From the NCBI RefSeq assembly GCF_022179645.1, contig NZ_BPRA01000023.1, positions 1 through 39,366 on the forward strand: a stretch of DNA of 39,366 nucleotides. Direction: 5' to 3'. Shown one piece after another: positions 38,870 to 39,366 of this stretch. Origin of the DNA: Methylobacterium thuringiense. Lineage in GTDB: Bacteria > Pseudomonadota > Alphaproteobacteria > Rhizobiales > Beijerinckiaceae. Every line of letters starts with the position of its first letter. The first letter of the stretch is position 1. The notes under the pieces are model-generated. The model made no database searches. It saw nothing but the letters and a program-made list of their open reading frames with translations, and was not told where the DNA came from. Both the position numbers and the translations under genes were made by a program.

Positions 38870-39279
38870 ACGCCGTCGTCGTCTCCGGTCTCGGGGTGAC
38901 ATCCCCGAGCGGCCTGGACCTCGAGGCGTTCTGGGCGAACCTGGCCGCAGGCCGGCCCAGTTTCACGCCGGCCCGGGCGCTGCCGGATTCAGGCGTGATC
39001 GCGGCTGAGATCGACGAGGCAACGGATTTGTCGGGCCTTCCGATCCCGGTCCCGGGCGCTTGCGACCGCAATGCCGTGCTCGCGGTCTCCGCGGCGGGCC
39101 GTGCGCTCGCGGATGCCGGCCTGGTGCCCGGCTCGGTGGCGCCCGAGCGGATCGCCGTGATCCTGGGCAACGGCGGCGGCGGCCTCACGAGCCTCGACGC
39201 ACAGTACGAGCGGCTCTTCGTGGAGAACAAGCGTCCCCATCCGTTCTCGGTGGTGCGGGCGATGGGCAGTTCCTCGGCG
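38866..39279 (+). CDS. Beta-ketoacyl synthase, partial and disrupted
   Basis: The N-terminal 138 residues (MNAVVVSGLGVTSPSGLDLE) match 3-oxoacyl-ACP synthases of the KAS II/polyketide type: the start V-V-V-S-G-L-G-V-T-S-P, RAMGSSS before the expected catalytic Cys region, and VILGNGGGG. After MGSSSAG the sequence turns into an exact reverse complement of the gene's own 5' end, so the catalytic Cys and the rest are missing. Either the gene is broken in the organism or the assembly folds back here. Confidence 0.85.
38883..38969 (+). repeat. 87-bp inverted repeat, left arm
   Basis: Bases 38883-38969, the 5' part of the ketosynthase, are the exact reverse complement of 39280-39366. No mismatch is seen over 87 bases. 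Confidence 0.95.
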
Positions 39280-39366
39280 GGCGTGAAACTGGGCCGGCCT
39301 GCGGCCAGGTTCGCCCAGAACGCCTCGAGGTCCAGGCCGCTCGGGGATGTCACCCCGAGACCGGAG
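39280..39366 (-). repeat. 87-bp inverted repeat, right arm (window end)
   Basis: Exact reverse complement of 38883-38969, running to the last base. The break at 39279 interrupts the ketosynthase frame. Most likely an assembly or sequencing fold-back. Confidence 0.95.

Noticed and set aside
1-39366. CRISPR array
   Set aside because: No regularly spaced direct repeats of 25-40 bases were seen; repeated blocks here occur only twice.

Overview
The window reads as high-GC alphaproteobacterial DNA, most like Methylobacterium/Methylorubrum. The grounds are family content (MucR, EcfG/NepR stress regulators, DUF1236, DUF6894, a gene-transfer-agent-type terminase), strong GC bias at third codon positions and frequent TTG/GTG starts. 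No database search was possible, so the genus is an inference.

Positions 1 to about 12,770 look like the right part of an integrated genomic island that starts outside the window. It holds many small ORFans, a zinc-ligand-poor MucR regulator, an AT-rich three-gene cassette (possible HEPN-type protein, 60-aa partner, DUF3800 protein), four DUF6894 paralogues, a ribbon-helix-helix protein, a four-gene overlapping micro-operon, a MerR-like regulator, an excisionase-like protein and a tyrosine integrase at the edge. Several intergenic blocks occur twice, and there are relics of an IS1595-type transposase and of a second ribbon-helix-helix gene.

At 12,750-12,785 the island abuts a terminase large-subunit gene that has lost its 3' end. 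The island therefore appears to have integrated inside a GTA/prophage packaging gene; a TerS-like gene lies next to it and a degenerate tRNA-Thr follows.

Positions 15,100-38,400 look like ordinary chromosome: a GNAT acetyltransferase, small Methylobacterium-type proteins, a degenerate ABC transporter fusion, a membrane pair resembling an ActC-ActD fusion plus ActF (Alternative Complex III without its redox subunits), a YafJ-like amidotransferase, a sigma factor that joins a NepR-like domain to an EcfG-like sigma with another NepR-like protein nearby, TspO, a cystathionine beta-lyase-type enzyme, divergent opgH and opgG/D genes, panC, a PHB-depolymerase-type esterase with a CopG-type regulator, and a truncated TMEM43-family gene.

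The right end (38,400-39,366) starts an acyl carrier protein/ketosynthase operon behind an AT-rich promoter. The ketosynthase is broken by an exact 87-bp inverted copy of its own 5' end that runs to the last base, which is probably an assembly fold-back.
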